59,919 nt of DNA, from the NCBI GenBank assembly GCA_012517255.1, contig JAAYVH010000027.1, positions 1 to 59,919 of the forward strand. Reading direction: 5' to 3'. This document shows, piece by piece, positions 1 through 9,201 of the stretch; the first letter of the stretch is position 1; each line of letters begins with the position of its first letter. This DNA is from Chthonomonadales bacterium. Lineage in GTDB: Bacteria; Armatimonadota; Chthonomonadetes; Chthonomonadales; CAJBBX01. The translations under genes and the position numbers were made by a program. Under the pieces are notes generated by a model, which worked only from the letters and a program-made list of their open reading frames with translations, did not search any database and was not told where the DNA came from.

Positions 1-68
1 ACGGCAGTTCCGCTCGGCGGTTGATTCGCCCCTACGGTCTCTCCGAGGACGCTCTCCTCGGCCTGAAA

Positions 69-174
69 CGATCCGTCCACGTCATCGCGAGCGAAGCGAC
101 GCGATCCCGAACAGTCCATGGCGATCCGCCCACGGCATCGCGAGCGAAGCGGCGCGATCCCGAACAGTCCACGC
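69..174. repeat. 53-bp tandem direct repeat, two copies, in the non-coding region 1-405
   Basis: Two adjacent copies, 69-121 and 122-174, differ at about six positions. Each contains the core CATCGCGAGCGAAGCG followed by CGCGATCCCGAACAGTCCA. A diverged inverted relative lies near 232-274 (GGATCC, then CTTCGCCTGCGCTCGCAATCACG), so the region could form a long imperfect hairpin. The core resembles a family of dispersed intergenic repeats with a GCGAGCGAAGCGA-type core seen in many bacteria. Reading frames through this stretch have no RBS and no recognisable product. Apart from these repeats and the dnaG promoter I see nothing else in 1-405. Confidence 0.75.
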
Positions 175-367
175 CGATCGGCACTTTGGCGCCGCGACAA
201 GCGATGCCCACGATCCTTCGGGACTATCCGGTACGGATCCGTATGGACTTCGCCTGCGCTCGCAATCACGTGTGGGCGCGCCGGCGGCAATGGTGCGCAC
301 ACGTTGCGACGTGGCCCCCCGGGGCAACGAAGCCAAGTCGTCGTCAGGGCGTCAGGGCCGGCGTGCA

Positions 368-396
368 TTCGCAACGGCAGGGACGTCCGGTACACT
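368..396 (+). promoter_or_regulatory. Possible sigma-70 promoter of dnaG
   Basis: A weak match to the consensus: TTCGCA at 368-373, a 17-bp spacer, and TACACT at 391-396. It would place the transcription start within a few bases of the ATG at 406, giving a nearly leaderless dnaG mRNA. That agrees with the absence of a Shine-Dalgarno sequence before 406. Sequence-only guess. Confidence 0.35.
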
Positions 397-405
397 CTTT
401 CTAGC

Positions 406-2283
406 ATGCAGGTCGACAAGGAAGAGATACGCGCACGCAGCGACATCGTGGAGATTATCGGCGCGGTGGTCCAGCTCCAGCGCCGCGGTCGCAACTGGGT
501 GGGGCTGTGCCCCTTCCATCAGGAGAAGACGCCCTCGTTCAATGTCGACCCTGTGACGCAGAGCTTCAAGTGCTTCGGCTGCGGTGCCTCGGGCGATGTG
601 TTCACATTCGTGGAGCGACACGAGAACATGTCGTTCATCGAAGCCGCCGAGCATCTGGCACGCCGAGCAGGCGTGGAACTGGCCCGGCGAGGAGGCGGAC
701 CGCCGCGGCCGCAGGGGGAACGCGAGGCGCTCTTCGACGCGAATGCCGCAGCGAACACCTATTTCCGCAAGACGCTATCCCAGGCGTCTGCGGCGATCGA
801 CTATCTGGCCCGCCGCGGCATCCTGCCGGAGACCGTCGAGAAGTGGCAGATCGGCTTCGCGCCCGATGCCTGGGATGGGCTCCTCAACTACCTCGTAAGC
901 CGTAAGTTCGATCTGCGCGTCGCTGAGCGGGCCGGCCTCATCCACAAGGCCCGCACCGGCAACTACGTGGACGCGTTCCGCAACCGGATCATCTTCCCGA
1001 TCCACGACGACCAGCAGCGCATCGTTGGTTTCGGCGGACGCGCGATGGGCGACGAGCCGCCGAAGTACCTGAACACGGGCGAGACACCGATTTTCACGAA
1101 GAGCAAGCTCCTCTTCGGGCTCCATCATGCTCGCAAGAGCATGGCAGAACAGGGGCACGCCCTTCTGATGGAGGGCTACACCGACGTGATCTCGGCGCAT
1201 CAGGCCGGTTTCACCGCGGCAGTCGCCACGCTGGGCACCTCGTTGACCACCGAACACGCCAAACGGCTCGCCCGCCTGTCGCCCCGCATCGTGATCGTCT
1301 ATGATGCAGACTCGGCGGGCATCAAGGCCGCACTGCGCGCCGCGACTGAGCTCGAACGCGAGTCGGCGCAGGTGCGGATCGTGGCGCTTCCTGCCGGCGA
1401 CGATCCCGATTCGCTCATTCGAGCCGGGCATGCCGACCGGCTGAAGCGGGCCATTGACAACGCCGTGACCAGAGTGCAGTTCGAGCTCGATCTGGCAGTC
1501 GCCGCGGCCGACCAGTCCACCGACGAGGGCCGTCATGAGCTCGTCCGCCGCGTGATCGCCATTCTGGCCACGGTTCCGACGCGCACCGAGCGTGACCTCT
1601 ATATCGAGCGCGTGTGGCAACTGCATCCGCTGAGCGTGCACGGTCCGGCGCTGGCCAAGCAGCAACTCCATCAGGATGCCGAGCAGGTTGCGGGACGCAA
1701 GGTAACGGCCATAGCGCCCCGTCAGACGTTCAACCACGGGCGCACGCGCTATGAGAGTCGGCGACGGGACGAAGGCCGTTCGTCCGGTCACGGCGCTTTC
1801 CCAGGGCGCGGGCCGAACCGTCAAGCCGTGGTGCCGCCGCCTTCAACCCGAGTCCATGCGTCGGAGCTGCTTCTCGTGAGGGCGCTCACGTCCGAGGGAC
1901 TCCGAGCCGATGCGCTCGACATGGTGACGCCGGACGACCTCCTGCATGAGACCGACCGACGCCTCTTTGCCCTCGTCGCCAAGCACCGTCAGGCATTGAC
2001 CGATGAAGCCAGCCTCATGCGTCTCGTGCGTGCCCAGAACGATGATCAGTTTTCGCAGGACGTTGCCGATCGTTTGCAGGAATCGCACGCCGTTACAGCG
2101 AATGAACCGCTGGATGCCGAGGTACTATCCGGCGCCGCTAAAACCATCCGTGAGCGGCGGCTCGCAACGGTCGAGGCTGAGATCGGGGCAATCCTGAAAT
2201 CGCGAGCTGTGCTTACTGAGGATGACCGAGAGCGTGTCAGGCAGCTTCAGGAAGTGCAGTCCAGGCTCCGAGGGTCTGCCTAG
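406..2283 (+). CDS. dnaG: DNA primase DnaG
   Basis: Primase that synthesises RNA primers at the replication fork. The 625-aa protein starts with the CHC2 zinc-binding domain (C35, H38, C56, C59 in [11 protein letters not shown] and [10 protein letters not shown]). It continues with the catalytic core and a Toprim domain at about residues 250-340, with the acidic motifs MEGYTD (about 255) and YDADSAG (about 299). The C-terminal third is less conserved and should be the helicase-interaction region. The frame is open upstream to 118, but the homology begins exactly at [16 protein letters not shown], so ATG 406 is chosen although it has no clear RBS. The sigma factor gene follows after 20 nt, the familiar dnaG-rpoD arrangement of the macromolecular synthesis operon. 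Length is close to the family norm of about 600 aa. Confidence 0.97.
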   Translation: MQVDKEEIRARSDIVEIIGAVVQLQRRGRNWVGLCPFHQEKTPSFNVDPVTQSFKCFGCGASGDVFTFVERHENMSFIEAAEHLARRAGVELARRGGGPPRPQGEREALFDANAAANTYFRKTLSQASAAIDYLARRGILPETVEKWQIGFAPDAWDGLLNYLVSRKFDLRVAERAGLIHKARTGNYVDAFRNRIIFPIHDDQQRIVGFGGRAMGDEPPKYLNTGETPIFTKSKLLFGLHHARKSMAEQGHALLMEGYTDVISAHQAGFTAAVATLGTSLTTEHAKRLARLSPRIVIVYDADSAGIKAALRAATELERESAQVRIVALPAGDDPDSLIRAGHADRLKRAIDNAVTRVQFELDLAVAAADQSTDEGRHELVRRVIAILATVPTRTERDLYIERVWQLHPLSVHGPALAKQQLHQDAEQVAGRKVTAIAPRQTFNHGRTRYESRRRDEGRSSGHGAFPGRGPNRQAVVPPPSTRVHASELLLVRALTSEGLRADALDMVTPDDLLHETDRRLFALVAKHRQALTDEASLMRLVRAQNDDQFSQDVADRLQESHAVTANEPLDAEVLSGAAKTIRERRLATVEAEIGAILKSRAVLTEDDRERVRQLQEVQSRLRGSA

Positions 2284-2303
2284 CCGCATCGGATGACGAG
2301 AGG

Positions 2304-3434
2304 GTGGCGACAGTGGAAGGTCTGGCAATAGAGGATCTCAAGGATTCCGCGGAGTTTCAGCGACTGCTGGGCTGCGGCAGGGACCGTGGATACCTGACGT
2401 ATGACGAGATCAATGAGTCGTTACCTGCGGAAGACATTTACGCCGATGCCATAGACGATATTCTGCAGGAGTTCGCCGATGCCGGCATTCAGGTGCTCGC
2501 CCATCCGAAGACCGACGATGAACCGGCCGTCGAGCCCGATGCTCCCATTCACGCCGACGCGAAGGACGAGCGCTCCGAGGATGACCCCGCAGCCATCGAG
2601 GGTCTTCCTCTTGACGATTCGGTGCGCATGTGGCTGCGCGAGATTGGCCGTACCCCCCTGCTGACGATGGAGCGGGAGATCGAACTGGCCAGGCGCATCG
2701 AGCGGGGCGACGCAACGGCGAAGGAGGAGCTTACTCGGGCCAATCTGCGCCTCGTCGTATCTATAGCGAAGCGCTACACCGGCCGAGGCATGTCCTTCCC
2801 GGACCTGATCCAGGAGGGCAATATCGGCCTGATGCGTGCCGTCGAAAAGTTCGACTTCCGCAAGGGCTACAAGTTCAGCACCTACGCCACATGGTGGATT
2901 CGACAGGCCATCACGCGCGCCATCGCCGATCAGGGCCGCACCATCCGCATCCCGGTGCACATGGTGGAGACGATCAACCGGTTCATCCGGGCCAGCAGCC
3001 ACCTGTTGCAGGAGTTACGGCGCGAGCCGACGCTCGAAGAGATCGCTCGCGAACTCGAGATGCCCATAGAGCGCGTGGCCGAAATAGTGCGCATCGCGCC
3101 CGAGCCCCTATCGCTGGAGGCGCCGGTTGGTGACGAGGAGGACACGCATCTGGCGGACTTCGTCGAGGATCATCAGACGGTGTCGCCATCGGAAGCCGCA
3201 TCGCACCTCATGTTGCGCCAGAGAATCGAAGAGGCGCTGGATATGCTCACGCCTCGCGAGCGCGATGTGCTGATCATGCGCTTCGGCCTTGCCGACGGCT
3301 GTTCGCGCACGCTGGAAGAGGTTGGACGCCACTTCCGTGTAACCCGCGAGCGCATACGTCAGATCGAGGCCAAAGCCCTGCGCAAACTGCGCAGCCCCAA
3401 TCGCAGCCGCAAGCTGCGCGACCTGCTGGGATAG
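2304..3434 (+). CDS. rpoD: Primary RNA polymerase sigma factor (sigma-70, RpoD/SigA)
   Basis: Housekeeping sigma factor of 376 aa. A short region 1.1 is visible at about residues 8-65. Region 1.2 begins at [17 protein letters not shown] (about 105-120). Region 2 includes [12 protein letters not shown], the core-binding [20 protein letters not shown] and the -10 recognition stretch [15 protein letters not shown]. Region 3 follows, and region 4 ends in the helix-turn-helix [20 protein letters not shown]. Compact size and an intact region 1.1 are typical of primary sigma factors outside proteobacteria. The start is GTG 2304 or GTG 2313, both in frame behind a GAGAGG-like RBS; there is no good ATG. 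It follows dnaG by 20 nt and is probably co-transcribed with it. Confidence 0.96.
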   Translation: MATVEGLAIEDLKDSAEFQRLLGCGRDRGYLTYDEINESLPAEDIYADAIDDILQEFADAGIQVLAHPKTDDEPAVEPDAPIHADAKDERSEDDPAAIEGLPLDDSVRMWLREIGRTPLLTMEREIELARRIERGDATAKEELTRANLRLVVSIAKRYTGRGMSFPDLIQEGNIGLMRAVEKFDFRKGYKFSTYATWWIRQAITRAIADQGRTIRIPVHMVETINRFIRASSHLLQELRREPTLEEIARELEMPIERVAEIVRIAPEPLSLEAPVGDEEDTHLADFVEDHQTVSPSEAASHLMLRQRIEEALDMLTPRERDVLIMRFGLADGCSRTLEEVGRHFRVTRERIRQIEAKALRKLRSPNRSRKLRDLLG

Positions 3435-3539
3435 TCTACGCCCGGCCCGGCGTGCTGGTTACCGCACAGCGAAGATCCAGGCCGGAGCTCTGAACACGCC
3501 ATGCGCCGCGATCACGGCGCAGAAAGGAAACATGTACTC

Positions 3540-6500
3540 ATGCGACGTCTGAGCATGCCGCGGACCCGCATTCGCCGGCTAACGGTGTTCGCGTTGCTAG
3601 CAGTACTCGGAGGAGCAGCGGCGTTCAGCCTGGCTCAATCGGGACGGAAGGAGAGGGCGGTGGAGACGCCCAACGACAAAGGCACGTCTGCCGCGCGACA
3701 GGCATACACGCTTTCGCCGCCTGAAGCCGGCATCATCGCAGGCGCCATCGTTCAGCGCGACGCAGCCACAGGGCGGGTGCTGCGCGTACGCGGCGAGGTG
3801 CCCATGCCCGGAGCGCGATCGCCTGAACAGGCCGCCGAGCGGTTCCTGAAGGCGAACGCGGAGACGCTGGGGATTGCGCCCAACCTCGGGAACCTCGCGC
3901 ATGCCCGGACCGTTTCGAGCCTGACAGGCCACCACATTACCTACCAGCAGGTTCTGGCAGGATTGCCCGTGCTGGGCGGTCAGGTATCGGTCCACACGAA
4001 CAAGAACCTGGCTGTGGTGCTCGTGAACAACGGCTCGATCAAGATCAAGGGCGCTCTCCCCGCCGTTGCGCCAGGCAATCCCAATGCTGCGATCGGCGTC
4101 GCCCTGAACGCCCTCACGCTGGAGGTTCCGCCTACCATTCCCCCTGCCGCGTCCCTCGCCGTATTTGTCCAGAACGACCAGCCTCTGTTGGTCTGGAAGG
4201 TAAACGTCGAGACGCGGAAGCCCGCCGGCTCCTGGGAGATCCTCGTGTCGGTTCCGGACGGCAAGGTCCTCCAGAAGGTCAATCGCGCCCGCTTTGTCGA
4301 CGGCGTCGGCATGGTGTTCCTCCCGAACCCGGTCAACACGTCCGGCAACGCCAACCTTGCCGATGACAACGACCAGGACTCGGCCGCCCTCACCAACGAG
4401 CGCGTCGCCGTGACGCTCAAAGACCTCGATGGATCCGGGTTTCTGCAGGGCCCGTACTGCACGACTGCTCCCACCGACATGCAGCCGCGCGCCAATGAGC
4501 CGGGCCTGAGCTATGACTACACCCGCTCGGACGACCGCTTCGAAGAGGTCATGTGTTACTACCACATTGACGCGGCCCAGCGGCATATCCAGAGCCTTGG
4601 CTTCACGAACGTCAACAACCGCCAGCAAGGCATGAATGTCAACGGGAGCGAGGAGGACAACGCCTGGTACTCGCCCTGGACCGGCGATATCACCATGGGC
4701 ACGGGCGGCGTGGACGATGCCGAGGACGCCCATGTGATATGGCACGAGTACGGCCACGCGATTCAGGACAACCAGGTGCCGGGGTTCGGCGCAAGCCATG
4801 AGGCTGGCTCGATGGGCGAAGGCTTCGGCGACTACTGGGCTTTAACCACGTTCGCAGGGCTCGGCCCCAATGCGCCAGCCTGGGATGTCTATGTGGCCAC
4901 GTGGGACGCGACCTCTTACGCTCCCGGCAATCCCGCGTATCTGCGCCGCGTTGACGGCACCAAGCACTATCCCGAGGGCATGATCGGCGAAGTGCACGCC
5001 GACGGCGAGATCTGGAGCGCGTGCCTCTGGCAGGTGCGCGAGATCGTCGGCGCCGTTCGATCGGACACCATCATTCTCGAGTCCCATTTCAGACTGGCGC
5101 CGGACGCCTCCTTCCAGGATGGCGCTCTGGCCATCCTGGCGGCCAACCGTGATCTGTATGGCGGCGCCGACGGCGATGCAATCATGCAGGTGTTCGTGGA
5201 TCGCGGCATTCTGCTGGATCCGCGTCTGACTGCGCTGTCTGTCGGGTCGCTGCCAACGCGCGCGGGCTCCGACGTCGTCCTCAGCGCGACGCTCATTCGG
5301 CGCCTGGATGACAGTCCGATCGCAGGCAAGGAGGTCAGCTTCACGGTTGACGGTACAGGCGTCGGCTCTGCTCTGACCAGTGCCGGCGGCGTGGCTGAGC
5401 TGCCTTTCACCGTTCCGGCAGACGCTCAGCCCGGCGACTACATCGTGACAGCCGACTTTGCCGGCGACGAGGAGGCCTTCGCCGCCTCCGGAGACGGAAA
5501 GCTGTATGTCCTGGAGATGTCGCATATCGCCGGATCGGTGACCGATTCCGGCGTGGGAATGGAGGGCGTGCCTGTCACTCTAACTGCCGCAGATCCGAAG
5601 GCGAGCGATGCTCCCAACGCTCCCATACCCGACGGTGACCCAGGCGGCGTGGAAGTCGCGCTCGAGCTGCGCAACACCGGGACGGTGGGCGACGTAAGCG
5701 TGAGCGTCGACATCGCCCACACGTGGATCGGCGATCTCGAGGTTGCTCTCATTCACCCGGACGGCACCACGGTGCTCCTGCACAATATGACGGGCGGCAG
5801 CGACGACAACATCGTCACGACCTATCCGACCCTGACGCCTCCGGCGGAGAGCCTCAGCGTGCTGCAAGGCAAACCTATCGCAGGAACCTGGAAGCTGCGC
5901 GTGCGTGACTACTACCAGCAGGACAGCGGAACCATTCGGTCGTGGGGCCTGAGCATCGGCAGAGAGACGCCTCTCATCGTTGATACGGTCACCGGACCCG
6001 ACGGAACGTACCTGGCAACAGACCTCGAGCCTGGGACATGGCGCGTCGCTCCCAACAATGGACACTCGGCATTCAAGCCGGAGTTCCGGGACATCACGGT
6101 CGGCCCCAGCCGGGACGGGGTGGACTTCGCTCTGAACAGCTTCACCATCGCCGGCAAGGCCACGGTCAACAACCAGCCTGCCGAGGATGTGCTGGTGACG
6201 CTTACCAGCCCACAGGACCAGGCTATCAGTTACTGGGACTGGCCGGGCGTCGAAATCCCTGACAACAACACGAAGGGCATCGAGTCGCCCATCACGATCA
6301 CCGATCCGGGAACCATCACGGATATCCGCGTGGGTGTCAGTATCACCCATCCGTACATCGCGGATCTCGAGGTATCGCTGATCCATCCGGACGGCACGCG
6401 CGTGCGCCTGCACAATCGAACGGGCGGCAATGCTCGGGACATCGTCACGAGCTATCCCGACCAGACGCGCCCAGCCGAGAGCCTATCGGCGCTGGTGGGC

Positions 6501-7940
6501 AAGCCTGTTGCCGGCACATGGAAGCTGCGCGTTCGCGACCTCAACTACTACGACGTCGGAACGCTCAACGGGTGGGGACTGGATCTCGCCATCTCAGGCT
6601 TCGCCGATCGCGTGACGACGACGGGGCCCGACGGCGCCTATTCCTTCGAGGACTGCATCGGAGGCACGCATAGTCTGGTCGCCAGGAAAGGCTGGCTCTC
6701 GTTCGATCCGAACCCTGCTGTGGTCGTCGTTGGTCCTCACCAGATGAACGTTGACTTTGCTGCCGTTGGTACGAGGACCGCTCTGACCGTACCGCCGACA
6801 GCCGGCGATCGCGGCGAGACCGTGGACCTGACGGCCGTCCTCACAACGGACGGCGGCGACCCGATCAGCGATCAGCAGATCGCCTTCGCCGTTGACGGCA
6901 CAGCGGTAGGCGAAGCAGTGACAGACGCGTCGGGAGTTGCCTCGCTGCCGTTCGCCATCCCCGGCGACGCTGTGATTGGTGACCTCGCTGTGCAGGCCGA
7001 CTTCATGGGTGCAGACCCGTACTTGCCCGCCACGGCAGTCGGTACCCTTACCGTCAAGGGGGCCCAGGTGCTTATCTACGGCCTCGATAGAACCGGCGTG
7101 ATCGGGTATTCCGTGGATCTGCGGGCGTTCCTGTACACGGCGGTTGGCCGCAATCCCATCCCCGGAAAGACGATCGGGTTCGCGGTGAACGGAACGCCGG
7201 TCGGCGATGCAGAGACAAGCGACACCGGGCGCGCCTCGCTCCCGTATGTTGTGGCTGGTCCGGCTGGCACCTACCCGCTGACGTTCACGTTTGCGGGCGA
7301 CATGGACTTCGGTCCCGGAACCGCATCTGCGACGCTGACCGCCCAGAAGCTGGCAACCAGCATCATCATCTCCGATCGGACCGGCAAGATCGCGAGCGCC
7401 ACGTCGCTCCGCGCGTTCCTCTACTCCCAGCCCGGATCCAAACCGCTGCAGGGCAAGTCGGTGGACTTCAGCGTCGACGGCACGGCGGCCGGCTCTGCCG
7501 TGACCACGCCCACAGGCCGCGCCCTCCTCTACTATCCGGTGCCGGATGAGAACGGTGCCGGAACCCGCACCATCCAGGCTTCGTTCGCCGGCGAGCCGGG
7601 ATATGAACCGGTGGCCGGCACGGCAACCCTGACAGTGGATCGGGCGCCGGTCTACATCTGGGCCACTGCAAAGACGATCATCGCCGGCCAGACGGCGACC
7701 TTGCGGGCGTACGTCCGGCGTCTGCCGGACTACCAGTGGCTGCCCGGACGCCCGATCACGTTCGCCGTGGACGGCACGGATGTCGGGGTCGCCGATACCG
7801 ACGGCAGCGGCGTGGCTCGCTTCAGTTACGCAGGCTCTGCCGCGCTGGTACCCGGGACCTACGGGTTCACGGCATCCTTCGCCGGTGATGCCTGGGTTGC
7901 GCCGGGCAGCGGCACAGGCCAGTTCAAGATCCTGCCGTAG
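3540..7940 (+). CDS. Secreted M36 (fungalysin-type) metalloprotease with P-domains and Ig-like domains
   Basis: Exported multidomain zinc protease, 1466 aa. A signal peptide is clear (RIRRLTVFALLAVLGGAAAFSLAQ). An FTP-type propeptide follows to about residue 200. The catalytic M36 domain has the zinc motif HEYGHA (about residue 402) and the downstream glutamate in MGEGFGDYWA, plus EVHADGEIWSACLW. After it comes an Ig-like module, then two proprotein-convertase-type P-domains alternating with carboxypeptidase-regulatory-like linkers. Both P-domains show DLEVALIHPDGT or DLEVSLIHPDGT and (I/V)AGTWKLRVRD. Four further Ig-like (Big-type) modules share VDGT and FAGD motifs. ATG 3540, behind AAAGGA, is preferred over ATG 3501 because it gives a normal signal-peptide N-region. 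It does not carry the C-terminal cassette of the 13.7-34.5 kb cluster. Its substrate is unknown. Confidence 0.88.
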   Translation: MRRLSMPRTRIRRLTVFALLAVLGGAAAFSLAQSGRKERAVETPNDKGTSAARQAYTLSPPEAGIIAGAIVQRDAATGRVLRVRGEVPMPGARSPEQAAERFLKANAETLGIAPNLGNLAHARTVSSLTGHHITYQQVLAGLPVLGGQVSVHTNKNLAVVLVNNGSIKIKGALPAVAPGNPNAAIGVALNALTLEVPPTIPPAASLAVFVQNDQPLLVWKVNVETRKPAGSWEILVSVPDGKVLQKVNRARFVDGVGMVFLPNPVNTSGNANLADDNDQDSAALTNERVAVTLKDLDGSGFLQGPYCTTAPTDMQPRANEPGLSYDYTRSDDRFEEVMCYYHIDAAQRHIQSLGFTNVNNRQQGMNVNGSEEDNAWYSPWTGDITMGTGGVDDAEDAHVIWHEYGHAIQDNQVPGFGASHEAGSMGEGFGDYWALTTFAGLGPNAPAWDVYVATWDATSYAPGNPAYLRRVDGTKHYPEGMIGEVHADGEIWSACLWQVREIVGAVRSDTIILESHFRLAPDASFQDGALAILAANRDLYGGADGDAIMQVFVDRGILLDPRLTALSVGSLPTRAGSDVVLSATLIRRLDDSPIAGKEVSFTVDGTGVGSALTSAGGVAELPFTVPADAQPGDYIVTADFAGDEEAFAASGDGKLYVLEMSHIAGSVTDSGVGMEGVPVTLTAADPKASDAPNAPIPDGDPGGVEVALELRNTGTVGDVSVSVDIAHTWIGDLEVALIHPDGTTVLLHNMTGGSDDNIVTTYPTLTPPAESLSVLQGKPIAGTWKLRVRDYYQQDSGTIRSWGLSIGRETPLIVDTVTGPDGTYLATDLEPGTWRVAPNNGHSAFKPEFRDITVGPSRDGVDFALNSFTIAGKATVNNQPAEDVLVTLTSPQDQAISYWDWPGVEIPDNNTKGIESPITITDPGTITDIRVGVSITHPYIADLEVSLIHPDGTRVRLHNRTGGNARDIVTSYPDQTRPAESLSALVGKPVAGTWKLRVRDLNYYDVGTLNGWGLDLAISGFADRVTTTGPDGAYSFEDCIGGTHSLVARKGWLSFDPNPAVVVVGPHQMNVDFAAVGTRTALTVPPTAGDRGETVDLTAVLTTDGGDPISDQQIAFAVDGTAVGEAVTDASGVASLPFAIPGDAVIGDLAVQADFMGADPYLPATAVGTLTVKGAQVLIYGLDRTGVIGYSVDLRAFLYTAVGRNPIPGKTIGFAVNGTPVGDAETSDTGRASLPYVVAGPAGTYPLTFTFAGDMDFGPGTASATLTAQKLATSIIISDRTGKIASATSLRAFLYSQPGSKPLQGKSVDFSVDGTAAGSAVTTPTGRALLYYPVPDENGAGTRTIQASFAGEPGYEPVAGTATLTVDRAPVYIWATAKTIIAGQTATLRAYVRRLPDYQWLPGRPITFAVDGTDVGVADTDGSGVARFSYAGSAALVPGTYGFTASFAGDAWVAPGSGTGQFKILP

Positions 7941-7966
7941 CTCACTGGCGGCAGTTGCTCCGCACC

Positions 7967-9097
7967 TTAGCCTGCAGGGGGAACGTTCCCCTGCAGGCTT
8001 TTTCTGGTCGTCTCGTAGAGACTCTCCAGGCGGTCCAGCATTGCATCGAGCGAAAAGTGCGCATGCACCCGCTCACGCCCTGCTTCGCCAAGTCTCGTGC
8101 GCAATACCGGGTCCTGTGCCAGCCGGATGAGCGCGTCCGCCAGCGCCACCGGGTCCTCGGGCGGCACGAGCAGACCCGTCAGACCGTCTTCGATGACTTC
8201 GGGAAGCCCTCCGACGCCCGATGCCACCACCGCCACGCCAAGCGCCATCGATTCCAGCGCAACCAGGCCCTGCCCCTCCATTCGCGACGGCACGGCGACA
8301 GCATCGGCGACAGCCAGCCACGCAGCCAGCTCCGGAACGTGACCAACAAGGCGCACATGATCGGTCAGGCCGGTCGCCGCCGCCTGTGCCAGCAGACGAT
8401 CGCGCTCCGGCCCTGCGCCGCACAGCACGAGGTCTGCTGCAATGGACGTGTGGCGCAGACGACCGAAGGCCTCAATGAGCACGTCGAAGCCCTTTTCGGG
8501 GGCCAGGCGGCCGGCTCCCATCACGACAAACCGGTCTGGGCTCAGGCCCAGGTCTCCACGCTGTTGTGCTGGTCGGCTGGCCGGAACGCGGACGCCGTTC
8601 GGCACCACGGTCACCTTCTGGGCCGGCACGCCTAGATGAACAAGCCTGTCGGCAACCGCGCCCGACACCGCCACGACTGCCCTTGCAGCGAGGACGGAAC
8701 GCTTGAGCGCCCATCGCCGTGATGCGGTCAGTCGGCCTGGCACGTTGTGTGCCGTCATCACCATCGGCGTTCGCGAGAGGCAGGCCGCCCATCCCCCGAT
8801 CCACGCAGCTCGCAGTCCGTGCGCGTGGATGACGCCATGCGATCGTGCCGCCCTGGCGACCCGCGCGATGGCGATCAGGTCACCTGCTGGATGAAATGAG
8901 CCGCGGATCGGTGCATCCACCGCCACGGAGATCCTATCCGCCCAGGTGGGCAGATGGACGGTGGGGCCGGCTACCGTGCACGCAATGCCGCGCGCTCTCA
9001 TCCCGTCGCACACGTCGGCGACATGACGCAGCATGCCGCCCGCCGCAGGCCGCAGCACCTGCAGAACGCTGAACCGGATGGCCCCATCATCCGTCAT
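7967..9097 (-). CDS. GT4-family glycosyltransferase
   Basis: Retaining glycosyltransferase of 376 aa with two Rossmann-like halves, cytoplasmic, presumably transferring a nucleotide-activated sugar to a polysaccharide or lipid acceptor. Family signs: an N-terminal GGMLRHVADVCDGMRARG donor-side motif, IHAHGLRAAWIG, VPNGVRVP, GRLAPEKGFDVLIEAF and the GT-B C-terminal PSRMEGQGLVALESMALGVAVVAS with the E-x7-E type arrangement, then GGLPEVIEDG. The frame stays open upstream to 9607, but AAGGAGCCCACGT before ATG 9097 and the start of homology fix the start. It is divergent from the carbonic-anhydrase fusion gene. The C-terminal tail (SLQGNVPPAG) is encoded by the terminator hairpin. The acceptor cannot be deduced. 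Confidence 0.9.
   Translation of the reverse strand: MTDDGAIRFSVLQVLRPAAGGMLRHVADVCDGMRARGIACTVAGPTVHLPTWADRISVAVDAPIRGSFHPAGDLIAIARVARAARSHGVIHAHGLRAAWIGGWAACLSRTPMVMTAHNVPGRLTASRRWALKRSVLAARAVVAVSGAVADRLVHLGVPAQKVTVVPNGVRVPASRPAQQRGDLGLSPDRFVVMGAGRLAPEKGFDVLIEAFGRLRHTSIAADLVLCGAGPERDRLLAQAAATGLTDHVRLVGHVPELAAWLAVADAVAVPSRMEGQGLVALESMALGVAVVASGVGGLPEVIEDGLTGLLVPPEDPVALADALIRLAQDPVLRTRLGEAGRERVHAHFSLDAMLDRLESLYETTRKSLQGNVPPAG
7969..8003. terminator. Strong bidirectional rho-independent terminator between convergent genes
   Basis: An almost perfect palindrome at 7969-7999: AGCCTGCAGGGG, GAACGTTC, CCCCTGCAGGCT-type arms. It is followed by TTTTTC on the plus strand. It terminates the M36 protease transcript. 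It also lies inside the last codons of the minus-strand glycosyltransferase, whose TAA stop occupies 7967-7969. Confidence 0.9.
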
Positions 9098-9201
9098 ACG
9101 TGGGCTCCTTTCGTACTCCGAGGCTCCGTTTCCTGCGACCTCCGGCCGCTGGGGAAGGACGGCCGCCATGGCGCGGCGTATGATAGCGATGGGAGGCTCC
9201 G

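Noticed and set aside
69-174. CRISPR array
   Set aside because: Two adjacent 53-bp copies without unique spacers and no cas genes nearby.
118-405. N-terminal extension of dnaG
   Set aside because: It runs through the tandem repeats, has no homology, and the conserved DnaG start is exactly at 406.
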